A DNA stretch of 64,000 nucleotides from Aureimonas phyllosphaerae (GTDB taxonomy: Bacteria; Pseudomonadota; Alphaproteobacteria; Rhizobiales; Rhizobiaceae), in the NCBI RefSeq assembly GCF_900113065.1, contig NZ_FOOA01000002.1, positions 248,001-312,000 on the forward strand, read 5' to 3'. Below are positions 19,589 to 29,728 of this stretch, piece after piece; positions within the stretch are counted from its first letter, which is position 1, and every line of letters begins with the position of its first letter. A program made the translations under genes and the position numbers. Under the pieces are notes generated by a model, which had not been told where the DNA came from, searched no databases, and worked only from the letters and a program-made list of their open reading frames with translations.

Positions 19589-21899
19589 TCGTCTTCAGGG
19601 CCTTTCCGCGTCCCGACAGGCTTGGATTGGTCATGAAATAGCGTTGGGCGTTGAACGGCTGCTCACCCTCAGACGGAGCGATCCGCCGCGAGGTTCCATC
19701 GGAGAGAACCGACCAACTCTGCTGGTTGTCCAGGATGTTGGCCAGCATGATCTGCGAGAGGACCTGGCTGTGGACGGTGGGCGTCGTGATAGGCACCAGC
19801 GTTTCTACCCGCCGATCCAGATTTCGGGGCATCATGTCGGCGGAACCCATGTAGACGATCGCCTTTTCCGAAGGCAAGCCATGGCCGGCGCCGAAGCAGA
19901 AGATGCGGCTATGCTCGAGGAAGCGGCCGACGATCGACTTGACGCGGATATTGTCCGATAGGCCGGGCACGCGCGGCTTCAGGCAGCAGATGCCGCGCAC
20001 CACGAGATCAATCTCAACGCCCGCCTGGCTGGCACGGTAGAGCGCGTCGATGATCTGCGGATCGACGAGCGAGTTCATCTTGAACCAGATCTGGCCCTGA
20101 CGGCCCGCCTTCTCGTGCGCGATCTCCTCGTCGATCATCTGCAGGATGCGCTTGCGCAAATTGAGCGGCGAAATCGCGATCTTGCGCAGGTCCGTCGGCT
20201 CGGCATAGCCGGTGATGTAGTTGAAGATCAGCGAGACATCATGGGCGATGTCCGGATCGGCCGTGAAGTACGACAGGTCCGTGTAGATCTTGGCCGTGAT
20301 CGGGTGATAGTTGCCCGTGCCGATATGGCAGAAGGACACGATCTTCCCCTCCTCGCGGCGCACGACCAGCGAGAGCTTGGAGTGGGTCTTCTTCTCGATG
20401 AAGCCGAAGACAACCTGAACGCCCGCGCGCTCGAGATCGCGCGCCCACTTGATGTTCGCTTCCTCGTCGAAGCGCGCCTTCAGCTCGACCAGCGCCGTGA
20501 CCGACTTGCCGGCTTCCGCCGCGTCGATCAGCGCGCGCACGATCGGTGAGTCGTTCGAGGTCCGGTAGAGCGTCTGCTTGATCGCGACGACGTTGGGGTC
20601 GAACGCAGCCTGCCGCAGGAACTGCACGACCACGTCGAACGATTCGTAGGGGTGGTGGACGACGATGTCCTTCTCGCGGATGGCCGCGAAGCAATCGCCG
20701 TTGTGCTCGCGAATTCGTTCGGGAAAGCGCGGGATGTAGGGCGAGAACTTCAGGTCGTCCCGCGGCAGCTTGACGATCTGGGACACCGCATCGAGCGCCA
20801 GCATGCCGTCCATGATCGAGACGCGCGATTCGGAAACGTTGAGTTCGCTGGCGACGAAGTTCCGCAGCCCTTCCGGCATTACGTGGTCGAACTCGATCCG
20901 GATCACCGATCCGCGGCGACGGCGCTTGAGCGCGCTCTCGAACGTGCGGACGAGGTCTTCAGCCTCTTCCTCGACCTCGATGTCCGAGTCGCGGATAATG
21001 CGGAACGTGCCCTGCCCGCGCACCCGGTATCCCGGGAAGAGCTTCGAGATGAACAGCGCGACCACGCTTTCCAGCGGCACGAAGCGCGCGACGCCAGCGT
21101 CCGTCAGCGGCATCTCGACGAAGCGCTGAAGCGCCGTCGGCAGGCGCAGGAGCGCGTTCATCGTCTGCGAATCGCGCTCGCGAATGAGTGACAGCGCCAT
21201 CGAGAACCCGAGGTTCGGGATGAACGGGAACGGGTGCGCCGGATCAACCGACAGCGGCGTCAGGACCGGGAAGATCGCCTCGTCGAAATGGCGCTCCAGC
21301 CAGACGCGGTCGTCCTTCTTCAGTTCGCCCGCGCCGACGATCAGGATGTTCTCGGCGCGCAGCGCCTTCACCAGCTCGGCGAGCGAAGCCTGCTGCTCCT
21401 CCTGAAGCTGGCCGACCTCCGTAAGAACGCGGTCCAGCTGCTCCTGCGGCAGGAGGCCGTCGTCGCTGCGAACCGACAGGCTGGCGCGCACCTGCCCCGC
21501 GAGCCCGGCGACGCGCACCATGAAGAACTCGTCGAGATTTCCGGCCGAGATCGACAGGAAGCGTACGCGCTCGAGCAGCGGATGGTTGAGATTCTGCGAC
21601 TCTTCGAGGACTCGGCGATTGAACTGGAGCCAGGATACCTCGCGGTTGACGTAGCGATCGGCGGGAAGCTCTTCGACGGTCGAGACCTGAACGGGAGGAA
21701 CGGGCGCCGGCAGGATACCGACGGCTTCCATCAGGGGCTGATCCGGCTCCGGCTCGTCGCTTTCGACCTCAACCTGTGTCGCCGCATCAGACACCGCCTC
21801 CGTCCCGCCGTTGGCGCGCACCGCATCGCGCGCCGGGCTCCTGCGACGGGTCGCCGGGCGGCTGGGCTTGGACTGATCGGTCGCGCTGGTCTCGCTCAT
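19536..21899 (-). CDS. ppk: Polyphosphate kinase 1
   Basis: 787 aa from ATG 21899; GTG codons at 21926 and 21935 would extend it. A disordered, Ser/Arg/Glu-rich leader of about 80 residues precedes the usual [17 protein letters not shown] start of the PPK N-domain. The phosphorylated histidine lies in GTGNYHP; other blocks are [18 protein letters not shown] and [12 protein letters not shown]. Makes polyphosphate from ATP. Order perM-hdaA-ppk-ppx on one strand suggests one transcript coupling polyphosphate with replication control. Confidence 0.96.
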   Translation of the reverse strand: MSETSATDQSKPSRPATRRRSPARDAVRANGGTEAVSDAATQVEVESDEPEPDQPLMEAVGILPAPVPPVQVSTVEELPADRYVNREVSWLQFNRRVLEESQNLNHPLLERVRFLSISAGNLDEFFMVRVAGLAGQVRASLSVRSDDGLLPQEQLDRVLTEVGQLQEEQQASLAELVKALRAENILIVGAGELKKDDRVWLERHFDEAIFPVLTPLSVDPAHPFPFIPNLGFSMALSLIRERDSQTMNALLRLPTALQRFVEMPLTDAGVARFVPLESVVALFISKLFPGYRVRGQGTFRIIRDSDIEVEEEAEDLVRTFESALKRRRRGSVIRIEFDHVMPEGLRNFVASELNVSESRVSIMDGMLALDAVSQIVKLPRDDLKFSPYIPRFPERIREHNGDCFAAIREKDIVVHHPYESFDVVVQFLRQAAFDPNVVAIKQTLYRTSNDSPIVRALIDAAEAGKSVTALVELKARFDEEANIKWARDLERAGVQVVFGFIEKKTHSKLSLVVRREEGKIVSFCHIGTGNYHPITAKIYTDLSYFTADPDIAHDVSLIFNYITGYAEPTDLRKIAISPLNLRKRILQMIDEEIAHEKAGRQGQIWFKMNSLVDPQIIDALYRASQAGVEIDLVVRGICCLKPRVPGLSDNIRVKSIVGRFLEHSRIFCFGAGHGLPSEKAIVYMGSADMMPRNLDRRVETLVPITTPTVHSQVLSQIMLANILDNQQSWSVLSDGTSRRIAPSEGEQPFNAQRYFMTNPSLSGRGKALKTNAPKLIARQRAEHSRYD

Positions 21900-21963
21900 C
21901 GGATGCTCTGTCGGTTCGGAACGCACGGGGGTCACGGTCGCTTAGCGGGGTCGCGCGACTGTT

Positions 21964-22647
21964 TCATGACGCTCGATTCGTTTCCAATGCCATTTCTTCG
22001 AGGACTCGCTGCGCCAACGTGCGCCCGATCCGAAGCTTGCCGGCGAGCGACGCCTGATCGAGCCGACGTACGAAGTCGGACGCCGCCTCGAACGAGCGCT
22101 CCATCCGGGGCAGCGCGAACTCCACGACGCGCGGGTCGAGTTCGATCTGCCGGTCTGCGGCAACCTTCATGACCACCCCTACGAGCAGGGATTCGTCCGG
22201 CGCGCGCAGCTCGACCGCGGTTGCGGCCCGGAGACGCGAGCGGAGATCGGGAAGCTTCATGTCGAGCGCGCCTGCCGGCAAGCGCGAGGTTAGGAGGACG
22301 GTGCCGCCGCCGAGCCGCGCGGCATTCAGGAGCGCAAACAGCGCCGGTTCGTCAAAGTTCGCGCGATCGATATCCTCGACCAGAGCAGCGAAGGATCCGC
22401 GCGCTGCGGCCGGATCAAATGCATCGTCCGGCCAAACGGTGGCGCCGGACAGCTCGCACCAAGCCGAGGCGAGATGAGTCTTGCCCGAACCGGGGGGTCC
22501 CGAGATCATGACAATTGGGTGCGACCAGTCGGGCCAACGGTCGATCGCCTCCACTGCGAGTGCGTTGGCCGACCCGACCACTAGATCGTCGCGCGCCATG
22601 GAGGAGCGCGCCGGAAGGTCCAGCGGCAGCTGCTGGGGCCTGCGCAT
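21964..22647 (-). CDS. hdaA: DnaA regulatory inactivator HdaA
   Basis: 227 aa AAA+ protein related to DnaA domain III. The N-terminus QQLPLDLP (5-12) is a sliding-clamp-binding motif, expected for Hda. P-loop GPPGSGKT at 50-57, Walker B-like ALVEDID near 88, and the arginine/sensor region SFEAASDFVRRLDQ near 195. With the DNA-loaded clamp it stimulates ATP hydrolysis by DnaA, preventing re-initiation. Begins 4 bases after the perM stop, and ppk starts 64 bases after its end. Confidence 0.93.
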   Translation of the reverse strand: MRRPQQLPLDLPARSSMARDDLVVGSANALAVEAIDRWPDWSHPIVMISGPPGSGKTHLASAWCELSGATVWPDDAFDPAAARGSFAALVEDIDRANFDEPALFALLNAARLGGGTVLLTSRLPAGALDMKLPDLRSRLRAATAVELRAPDESLLVGVVMKVAADRQIELDPRVVEFALPRMERSFEAASDFVRRLDQASLAGKLRIGRTLAQRVLEEMALETNRAS

Positions 22648-22651
22648 CCGC

Positions 22652-23824
22652 TCAGTCGCCCTTGCCGCCGCGCGGGTCGAACTGGCTGCGCAGGGCGGCG
22701 TTGAGCCCGTCGCCCTCGATCTGGATCGGCTGCGGGGTCGCTGCCAGCTCGCGGCCGAAATACATCTCGCTCTCGAGGTACTTCTGCAGCGCGAAGCGGA
22801 CGAGCACGCCGACCGCTGCGGCGGCCGGCACGGCGATCAGGAGGCCGACGAAGCCGAAGATCGCGCCGAAGGCGAACAGCGCGAACATCAGCCAGACCGG
22901 ATGCAGCCCGACGGACGCACCGACGAGCTTCGGCTGAAGGATGTTGCCCTCCATGAACTGGCCGGAGAAGAAAACGCCCGCGGCTGCCGCCACCCAGATC
23001 CAGTCCGGCGAGAACTGGACGAGCGCGACGCCGAGCGCGATCACGAGACCTACGGCCGAGCCGACATAGGGAACGAACGAGATCACACCGGCGAAGAAGC
23101 CGATGAGAAGGCCGAAGTTGAGCCCGACGAGCGTCAGGCCGACCGCATAGTAGGTTCCGAGAATAAGGCAGACGCTGCCCTGACCGCGGACGAAGCCCGC
23201 AACAGACCGATCGATCTCCCGCGCCAGGCGCCGGACCGTCGCAACGTGCTGGCGCGGGACCAGCGCGTCAGTCTTGTCGATCATCCGATCCCAGTCGAGG
23301 AGGAGATAGAAGGCCACGACCGGCGTGACGACGAAGAGCGACAGGAAGTTCACGACCGCAAGGCTGGATGTCCACAGCGACGAGACGAAGGAGGTGACGA
23401 AGCCCGATAGCTGACGGACCAGCACCTGGAAATCCTGCTGCACCGACTGCTGGTCGTTCTCGATGAAACGCGACAGCGGCCCCTGCCGGAGGTCGTCGGC
23501 CAGTTCCTGGAGACGGCCGAGATACTGCGGCAGGCGGGCGACGAAGCCTGCGATCTGGCCACCGATGACCGGGACGAGCACGAGCAGGACCAGGGCGATG
23601 AGGATCACGAACGTGACGAGGATGACGATGCTGGCGGCCAGCCGCGACATGCCCCGCCGCACCAGCCAGTCGGCGATGGGATCGAGGAAGTAGGCCATCA
23701 CCATGCCCAGCACGAAGGGCAGAAGGATGCCGCGGAACAGCCAGAGAAACAGGACCACCCCGACTGCGGCGAGGCTCCAAAACAGGACCTGACGCTTGAG
23801 AAGTCGGCTACGATCGCGGACCAT
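22652..23824 (-). CDS. AI-2E family transporter (PerM-like membrane protein)
   Basis: 390 aa. An excellent GGAGG ribosome site lies six bases before the ATG. N-terminal pair of membrane helices (about 12-50), then a third (about 62-88), a soluble amphipathic helical middle section (QELADDLRQGPLSRFIEN) and five C-terminal segments, with VISFVPYVGSAVG and FMEGNILQPKLVG being family hallmarks. PerM/AI-2E proteins are putative permeases or antiporters; the substrate is unknown. The pairing perM-hdaA recurs across proteobacteria. Confidence 0.92.
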   Translation of the reverse strand: MVRDRSRLLKRQVLFWSLAAVGVVLFLWLFRGILLPFVLGMVMAYFLDPIADWLVRRGMSRLAASIVILVTFVILIALVLLVLVPVIGGQIAGFVARLPQYLGRLQELADDLRQGPLSRFIENDQQSVQQDFQVLVRQLSGFVTSFVSSLWTSSLAVVNFLSLFVVTPVVAFYLLLDWDRMIDKTDALVPRQHVATVRRLAREIDRSVAGFVRGQGSVCLILGTYYAVGLTLVGLNFGLLIGFFAGVISFVPYVGSAVGLVIALGVALVQFSPDWIWVAAAAGVFFSGQFMEGNILQPKLVGASVGLHPVWLMFALFAFGAIFGFVGLLIAVPAAAAVGVLVRFALQKYLESEMYFGRELAATPQPIQIEGDGLNAALRSQFDPRGGKGD

Positions 23825-23878
23825 GTCATTCCTCCGTTCGCACGTGCGGGATATTTCGGGCGCGCGCGAACGAAATCG

Positions 23879-23908
23879 AGATAGGCAGGCCCGCCGGAAC
23901 CGGTCAAG
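23879..23908 (-). promoter_or_regulatory. Promoter of the perM-hdaA-ppk-ppx series
   Basis: Minus strand CTTGAC (23908-23903), 18-base spacer, CTATCT (23884-23879): close to the alphaproteobacterial consensus. It leaves a leader of about 48 bases with GGAGG. Confidence 0.65.
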
Positions 23909-23940
23909 GGTCGGAGCGGGAGTCGGAGGTCACGGCTGGA

Positions 23941-24411
23941 ATGGAAACCCATGGGGCTTGTCGGTGTGGCCAGCTGCGAATTCGCGTTCACGGGAAGCCG
24001 CTGGTTACGATGGCCTGCCATTGCACGGGCTGCCAGAAAATGACGGCGAGCGCCTTCTCTCTCTCGGCCCTGTTTCCGGCCGCAAGCTTCGCTGTCTCCG
24101 CCGGAGAGACCGCCATCGGCGGACTGCATGGCGGCTCCAAGCACCATTTCTGCGCGCACTGCCTGACATGGACCTTCACCCGCCCCGAGGGCATGGACGA
24201 TTTCGTCAACGTCCGCTCACCGATGCTGGGCGCCTCGCTTCTGCTCGACCCGTTCATGGAAACCTGCACGGCCGAAAAATTGCCGTGGGTTCGCATGCCT
24301 GCAACCTTCAGTTTCGAGAAGTTTCCGCAGCCCGACGCTTTTCCATCGATTCTCGCGTCTTACGCCGCTCAAAACTCGACGATCGAGGGTCGTGGCGTCT
24401 TGCCCGCATAG
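23941..24411 (+). CDS. GFA-domain zinc protein
   Basis: 156 aa. The zinc-binding cysteines of the GFA (glutathione-dependent formaldehyde-activating/CENP-V) fold are visible: CRC (8-10), ACHCTGCQK (26-34), and FCAHCLTWTF (about 70-79). The closing segment is ETCTAEKLPWV. Most family members have unknown substrates; glutathione-S-hydroxymethyl formation is only shown for a few. The gene lies between perM and purM, which are often direct divergent neighbours in Rhizobiales, so it may be an insertion of local origin. Confidence 0.88.
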   Translation: METHGACRCGQLRIRVHGKPLVTMACHCTGCQKMTASAFSLSALFPAASFAVSAGETAIGGLHGGSKHHFCAHCLTWTFTRPEGMDDFVNVRSPMLGASLLLDPFMETCTAEKLPWVRMPATFSFEKFPQPDAFPSILASYAAQNSTIEGRGVLPA

Positions 24412-24450
24412 TCCGATCATGCGAACTCGCGACCCAAAGAGGGCCCTGCC

Positions 24451-25524
24451 ATGACCGCTGATCCCAAGACCGGTTTGACCTATGCCGAAGCCGGCGTCGA
24501 CATCGACGCGGGCAACGAACTGGTGCAACGCATCAAACCTCTGGTGCGCTCGACCCGACGTCCCGGTGCCGACGGCGAGATCGGCGGCTTCGGCGGATTG
24601 TTCGATCTGAAGGCAGCCGGTTTCACCGACCCGGTGCTGGTGGCCGCCAACGACGGCGTCGGCACCAAGCTCAAGATCGCGATCGACACCGGTCTGCACG
24701 ACACGATCGGCATCGACCTCGTGGCGATGTGCGTCAACGATCTCGTGGTGCAGGGCGCCGAGCCGCTGTTCTTCCTCGACTATTTCGCGACCGGGAAGCT
24801 CGACCCGGCGCAGGGCGAGGCGATCGTAGCCGGCATCGCCGAGGGCTGTCGCCAAGCGGGCTGCGCGCTGATCGGCGGCGAGACAGCCGAAATGCCGGGC
24901 CTCTATGCCGAGAAGGATTATGATCTGGCGGGCTTCGCGGTGGGTGCCGCCGAGCGCGGGCGCCTCCTGCCGAGCGGCGAACTCGCGTCCGGCGACGTGA
25001 TCCTCGGGCTCGTATCGTCAGGCGTCCATTCCAACGGTTATTCGCTGGTGCGCCGCGTGGTGGAGAAGGCCGGTGCGCGTTACGACGCCCCGGCTCCCTT
25101 CGAAGCCGAGGGCCGCAGCCTCGCCGAAGTCCTGATCGCTCCGACGCGTATCTATGTGAAGCCGCTGCTCGCCGCGATCCGCGAGGGCGACGGCATCAAA
25201 GCGCTGGCCCACATCACGGGCGGCGGCTTCCCGGAGAACATTCCGCGCGTGCTGCCGGAGCATCTGCGCGCCGATCTCGACCTTCACGCCGTTCCGGTGC
25301 CTCCCGTCTTCTCGTGGCTGGCCAGCGAGGGCGGCATCGCCGAGGCCGAGATGCTGCGCACCTTCAACTGCGGCGTCGGCATGATCGTCGTGGTGAGCGA
25401 GGCGGAAGCCGCGGCCGTGGCCGCGATCCTCCAGAGCAAGGGCGAGACGGTGGTCCCGCTCGGCCGCATCCTTCCGCGCGAGGCCGAGGCGGCGGTCACC
25501 TTCAACGGGCAGCTCGCGCTGTGA
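24451..25524 (+). CDS. purM: Phosphoribosylformylglycinamidine cyclo-ligase
   Basis: 357 aa. Fifth step of purine synthesis: ATP-dependent closure of FGAM to AIR. Conserved blocks: [16 protein letters not shown] (10-25), [13 protein letters not shown] (about 64-76), the [11 protein letters not shown] loop (about 145-155) and [10 protein letters not shown] (about 253-262). AGAGGG precedes the ATG. The last bases overlap the purN start (GTGA), implying translational coupling of two steps of the same pathway. Confidence 0.97.
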   Translation: MTADPKTGLTYAEAGVDIDAGNELVQRIKPLVRSTRRPGADGEIGGFGGLFDLKAAGFTDPVLVAANDGVGTKLKIAIDTGLHDTIGIDLVAMCVNDLVVQGAEPLFFLDYFATGKLDPAQGEAIVAGIAEGCRQAGCALIGGETAEMPGLYAEKDYDLAGFAVGAAERGRLLPSGELASGDVILGLVSSGVHSNGYSLVRRVVEKAGARYDAPAPFEAEGRSLAEVLIAPTRIYVKPLLAAIREGDGIKALAHITGGGFPENIPRVLPEHLRADLDLHAVPVPPVFSWLASEGGIAEAEMLRTFNCGVGMIVVVSEAEAAAVAAILQSKGETVVPLGRILPREAEAAVTFNGQLAL

Positions 25525-26210
25525 GCGAGGAAGACGCCCGCAAGCGGGTCGCCGTCCTGATCTCGGGACGTGGCTCCAACATGAGCGCGCTGATCGGCGC
25601 GGCCATGGACCCGTCCTACCCGGCCGAGATCGTCGCGGTTCTCTCGAACAAGCCGGACGCCGGCGGCCTCGCCACCGCGGCGCGGTACGGCATTCCGGCC
25701 GAGGGGGTCGACCAGCGACTCTTCCTCGATCGAGCGGCCCACGAACGGGCACTGATCGAACGGCTCGATGCCTACCGCCCAGACATCATCTGTCTGGCGG
25801 GCTACATGCGGCTGCTGACGCCGCTCTTCGTCGGACACTACGCCGGGCGGATGATCAACATCCACCCGTCACTCCTGCCGCTGTTTCCGGGGCTGCACAC
25901 GCACGAGCGCGTGCTGGAGGCGGGCATGCGCATCCACGGATGCACGGTGCACTTCGTGACCGACGACATGGACGAAGGACCGATCATCGCGCAGGCCGCG
26001 ATTACGGTGGAGCGCGGCGACACGCCCGACAACCTCGCCAACCGGCTGCTGCGGGCCGAACACCGCCTCTATCCGCACGCGCTTCGCCTCGTCGCCGACG
26101 GCACCGTGCGCCAGGACGGCGGACGTGCGGTCATTGCGGAGTCGCGCGGCGGGACGCCGCGCCCGGCAACACCGACGGTGCTCGTCGCACCCGACGGCCG
26201 CGAGTCCTGA
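25521..26210 (+). CDS. purN: Phosphoribosylglycinamide formyltransferase
   Basis: 229 aa from GTG 25521, which overlaps the purM stop; the homologous start block [13 protein letters not shown] follows eight residues later. Active-site signature [21 protein letters not shown] and the catalytic aspartate in VTDDMDEGP are intact. Transfers formyl from 10-formyl-THF to GAR. The C-terminal 30 residues ([17 protein letters not shown]) are an unconserved tail. Convergent with the molybdopterin oxidoreductase gene. Confidence 0.96.
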   Translation: MSEEDARKRVAVLISGRGSNMSALIGAAMDPSYPAEIVAVLSNKPDAGGLATAARYGIPAEGVDQRLFLDRAAHERALIERLDAYRPDIICLAGYMRLLTPLFVGHYAGRMINIHPSLLPLFPGLHTHERVLEAGMRIHGCTVHFVTDDMDEGPIIAQAAITVERGDTPDNLANRLLRAEHRLYPHALRLVADGTVRQDGGRAVIAESRGGTPRPATPTVLVAPDGRES

Positions 26211-26239
26211 CGCTCGACCACCGGACAGAGAGCTGGATT

Positions 26240-26258
26240 GGCCGCGGTCGCCGCGGCC
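26240..26258. terminator. GC-rich hairpin between purN and the oxidoreductase gene
   Basis: Perfect 8-bp stem GGCCGCGG/CCGCGGCC with a TCG loop in the 54-base gap between convergent genes. No T run, so function as a terminator is uncertain. Confidence 0.4.
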
Positions 26259-26264
26259 CCTCCA

Positions 26265-28382
26265 TCAAGCCGGGCGCATCCAGACCTTGTTGTCGTGGAA
26301 GGCCGCGCCGCCGAACGGCGCCGCCGGGTCGGCCCCGGTCAGGACGTTGATCCCCTCGCCGCGCTCGAACGCGCCGTTCGGCCACAGACCTTCGTGGATC
26401 AGAACGCCGGGCTTGGCGCCCGTGTCGATCTTGACCGGCAAAACGATCTCGCCTCGCCTGTTGCCGATTTCGACCCGCTGACCGTCGGTTACACCTTCAC
26501 GCGCGGCATCGTCCGGGTGCATCCGCAATTCCGGCCGCCCCTCGCGCTTACGGGATCCTTCCGTCTCGGCGAAGGACGAATTGAGGAACTGCCGTGCGGG
26601 CGGGGTCGCCAGCCGGTAGGGATGCTCCGCGTCGATATCCTCGATCAGGTCGGCATGGTCGGGGAAGCTCGGAAGCCGTTCGACGGGGCCGAGCAGGCCC
26701 ATCGACGGCGGCGGCCGGTTCGGCGCCACGAGGCCAGCCCAATCGACGCGGAAGCGGAACTTGCCGCCAGGCGCCGCGAACCCGTCGAGGTAATGCGCCG
26801 TCGCGAAGTCCGGCTGCACGTCCAGCCAGCGATCGCGCTCGAGCGACTCGAGGCCGTCGTAGCCGCTGCGGATCAGGAGATCGTCGATCAACTCGCGCTC
26901 GGTCATCCCGAAGCCCGGCCTATCGGCCACGCCAAGCCGCTTGGCCAGTTCCTCGATGACGAAATGATTGGTTCGCACCGTGTCGGGATGCTCGATGAGC
27001 TTGGGTCCGAACAGGATGTGGCTCTGCCCGCCGCCCCGGTAGATGTCGTCATATTCCATCGAGGTCGCGGCAGGCAGCACGAGATCGGCGAGCTTCGCCG
27101 TGTCCGTCATGAACTGCTCATGGACCGCGACGAAGAGATCCTCGCGCATCAAGCCGCGTACGACGTCTCGCTGCTCGGGCGCGACATTGGCGGGGTTGGT
27201 GTTCTGCACGAGCATCGCCGTCACCGGCGGGCCGCCCGCGAGGGCCCCGGCATCGCCGGTCAGGACCGCGCCGATCCGAGACTGGTCGAGATGGCGGATC
27301 GAATGGTCGAGATCGCCGAGCCCCTCGATCAGCGCCTTGTCGAAGCGCCAGAGGGCGCCGTTGTTGTGGAAGGCGCCGCCGCCCTCGTGCTGCCAGTGGC
27401 CGTAGACGGTCGGCACCGACAGCGCGGCGTGCATGGCAACGGCCCCGTTGCGCTGGCGCGAGAAGCCGTAGCCGAGGCGGAAGAACGTGCGGGGCGTGCG
27501 CCCGATGAGGGCCGCGAAGCCTTCGATCTCGGCGACCGTCAGCCCCGTGATCCTGCTCGCCCATTCCGGCGTGCGGCTGGCAAGATGCGCCTCGAGCCCC
27601 GTGGGATCGTCGCCATAGCGATCGAGATAGGCGCGATCCGCCGTCCCGTCCCGGAAGGCGATGTGAATGAGCGCGCAGGCGAGCGCGCCGTCCGTGCCGG
27701 GCCGAAGCTTCAGGGCGATGTCCGCCTGCTTCATCGTCGGATTGTCGTAGATGTCGATCACGACGATCGGCGCGCCGCGCTCTTTTCGCGCGCGCACCGC
27801 GTGGGTCATGACGTTGACCTGCGTCGCGACCGCGTTGGTGCCCCAGATCACGACGCAGTCGGACTTCGCCATCTCGCGAGGATCGACGCCGGCCAGCTTC
27901 CCCGTTCCGGCGACGAAGCCGGTCCAGGCCGTGTTGGTGCAGATCGTGTCGAACTCGCCGGAATAGCGCTTGGCGTGTCGCAGCCGGTTGATACCGTCGC
28001 GCTGCACCAGCCCCATCGTTCCCGCATAGTAGTAGGGCCAGACCGCCTCGGAACCGTAACGCGCTTCCGCCTGCAGGAACTTTTCGGCGACAAGGTCGAG
28101 CGCATCGTCCCAGCCGATCTCGCGCCAGCCGCCCGCCCCCTTGGCGCCCACGAGCTGCAGCGGCTTCAGCAGGCGATCGGGATGGTGCACGCGCTCGGCA
28201 TAGCGGGCGACCTTGGCGCAGATCACGCCCGCGGTGTAGCTGTTGTCCTCGGCGCCGCGCACGCGGCCGATCGTGCGCTCATCGATGATCTCGACTTCGA
28301 GCGCACAGGTCGACGGGCAGTCGTGCGGGCAGGCGGTGTAGCCCTTACGGGTCTGGACGTGCTGGTTCATGGGCGCGACCAT
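26265..28382 (-). CDS. Molybdopterin-dependent oxidoreductase (DMSO reductase superfamily)
   Basis: 705 aa; starts at ATG 28382 or ATG 28370. Cysteines C18-x3-C22-x3-C26 and C55 (VICAKV) bind a [4Fe-4S] cluster. Domains in order: Fe-S, Molybdopterin (about 70-480), and the C-terminal molydopterin-dinucleotide-binding domain (LRMHPDDAAREGVTDGQRVEI). Where catalytic Cys or SeCys ligates Mo in formate dehydrogenases, the segment reads ICTNTAWTGF, so the ligand is unclear. No Tat signal, so it is probably cytoplasmic. Substrate unknown. moaD-moaE for the cofactor lie elsewhere in the window. Confidence 0.88.
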   Translation of the reverse strand: MVAPMNQHVQTRKGYTACPHDCPSTCALEVEIIDERTIGRVRGAEDNSYTAGVICAKVARYAERVHHPDRLLKPLQLVGAKGAGGWREIGWDDALDLVAEKFLQAEARYGSEAVWPYYYAGTMGLVQRDGINRLRHAKRYSGEFDTICTNTAWTGFVAGTGKLAGVDPREMAKSDCVVIWGTNAVATQVNVMTHAVRARKERGAPIVVIDIYDNPTMKQADIALKLRPGTDGALACALIHIAFRDGTADRAYLDRYGDDPTGLEAHLASRTPEWASRITGLTVAEIEGFAALIGRTPRTFFRLGYGFSRQRNGAVAMHAALSVPTVYGHWQHEGGGAFHNNGALWRFDKALIEGLGDLDHSIRHLDQSRIGAVLTGDAGALAGGPPVTAMLVQNTNPANVAPEQRDVVRGLMREDLFVAVHEQFMTDTAKLADLVLPAATSMEYDDIYRGGGQSHILFGPKLIEHPDTVRTNHFVIEELAKRLGVADRPGFGMTERELIDDLLIRSGYDGLESLERDRWLDVQPDFATAHYLDGFAAPGGKFRFRVDWAGLVAPNRPPPSMGLLGPVERLPSFPDHADLIEDIDAEHPYRLATPPARQFLNSSFAETEGSRKREGRPELRMHPDDAAREGVTDGQRVEIGNRRGEIVLPVKIDTGAKPGVLIHEGLWPNGAFERGEGINVLTGADPAAPFGGAAFHDNKVWMRPA

Positions 28383-28451
28383 AATCGAGCCGACGGGCCC
28401 TCGACCATTCTTTTTCGCAATGCGATCGATGCAGCCCGTTGATCGAAACCG

Positions 28452-28471
28452 AAAAGGCCGGGCACCCGGCC
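28452..28471 (-). terminator. Intrinsic terminator after the ene-reductase gene
   Basis: Stem GGCCGGG/CCCGGCC (28456-28462, 28465-28471); the minus strand continues into TTTTCGG. About 20 bases past the stop. Confidence 0.75.
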
Positions 28472-28491
28472 CGACCTTTCGCGACAGTTGA

Positions 28492-29604
28492 TCAGGCGGC
28501 CTGCGCGTAGCGCGCCCGCTCTTCCGGCGAGAGGGCGGGATAGTCGGTGTAGCCGTGCTCGTCGCCGCCGTAGAACGTGTCGTTGTCCCACTCGTTGAGC
28601 GGTGCGCCGACCTCGATGCGGGTCACGAGGTCGGGGTTCGAGATGAAGAGCTTGCCGAAGCAAGCTAGATCGATCTCGCCCTTCTCGATCTGCTCGATCG
28701 CGAACTGCGGGTCGTAGTTGTTGTTGCCCATGTAGACGCCATCGAAACGCTGGCGAAGCGCCGCGTAGTCGAAATTGTCCTTGTTCCGGTCGCCGCCGGT
28801 CTGGCCCTCGATCACGTGAAGGTAGAGCGGCTTGCGCTTGTTCAGCTCCTCGACATAGGCGTTGAACAGGCCCTGCTGGTCGCTCTCGCTGGAGCCGCCC
28901 ATCACCGTCACCGGCGAGATGCGGACGCCGACATGGTCATGGTCCCAGGCCGCAATCACCGCGTCGAGCACCTCGAGCGGGAAGCGCATGCGGTTCTCGA
29001 TCGAGCCCCCGTAGCGGTCGGTGCGCGTGTTGGTGCCGTCACGCAGGAACTGGTCGAGAAGGTACCCGTTCGCCGAATGGACCTCGACGCCGTCGAAGCC
29101 GGCCGCGCGCGCGTTGCGCGTCGCCTTGACGTAGTCCTCGATTACGCGCGGCAGTTCGCTTTCGTCCAGCGCGCGCGGCGTCTCGTGGTCCTTGAAGCCC
29201 TCCTCGGTGAAGGCCTTGCCGCTCGGCTTCACGGCCGAGGGGGCGACCGGGGGCTGGTTGCCAGGCTGGAGGTCCGGATGCGAGATCCGGCCGACATGCC
29301 AGAGTTGCAGCACGATCTTGCCGCCCTCGGCATGGACGGCGTCCGTCACCTTCTTCCAGGCCGTGACCTGCTGGTCGTTGAAGATGCCGGGCGTCCAGGC
29401 GTAGCCCCGCCCTTCCTCGGAGATGTTGGTGGCTTCCGTGATGATGAGGCCGGCGCCGGCGCGCTGGCGGTAGTATTCGACATGCATGTCCTTGGGTACG
29501 CCGTCGCTCGTGGCGCGGCTGCGGGTCAGCGGCGCCATGACGGCCCGGTTCGTGAGGTGAAGCGGTCCGAGGTCGAACGGCTGGAAGAACTTCTTGTCGG
29601 CCAT
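28492..29604 (-). CDS. Old yellow enzyme family alkene reductase
   Basis: 370 aa from ATG 29604, with GAGGA eight bases upstream. FMN-dependent TIM barrel: RAVMAPLTRSRA (about 20-31), QLWHVGRISHP (about 98-108), the substrate-binding His/Asn pair in EVHSANGYLLDQFLR (about 180), and RYGGSIENR. Resembles NemA/xenobiotic reductases that reduce activated C=C bonds or nitro-esters with NADPH. Divergent from rlmJ. Physiological substrate cannot be read from sequence. Confidence 0.93.
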   Translation of the reverse strand: MADKKFFQPFDLGPLHLTNRAVMAPLTRSRATSDGVPKDMHVEYYRQRAGAGLIITEATNISEEGRGYAWTPGIFNDQQVTAWKKVTDAVHAEGGKIVLQLWHVGRISHPDLQPGNQPPVAPSAVKPSGKAFTEEGFKDHETPRALDESELPRVIEDYVKATRNARAAGFDGVEVHSANGYLLDQFLRDGTNTRTDRYGGSIENRMRFPLEVLDAVIAAWDHDHVGVRISPVTVMGGSSESDQQGLFNAYVEELNKRKPLYLHVIEGQTGGDRNKDNFDYAALRQRFDGVYMGNNNYDPQFAIEQIEKGEIDLACFGKLFISNPDLVTRIEVGAPLNEWDNDTFYGGDEHGYTDYPALSPEERARYAQAA

Positions 29605-29728
29605 GGGTCTGTCCTCATTCTGGGTTCGCGGCGCGCCGCGTTTCGCGCTACCAACGCCCCATATGGGCGCGGGTTCGCGCTGCAGCATCCCCCTCTTTGC
29701 GAATGCTGCGTTCACGGAGCGTCGGACA

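Noticed and set aside
26238-28442. Very long open frame on the plus strand opposite the molybdopterin oxidoreductase
   Set aside because: The minus-strand product has clear Fe-S and molybdopterin motifs; the opposite frame is Arg/Ala/Val-rich with no motif, an expected shadow of GC-rich codons.
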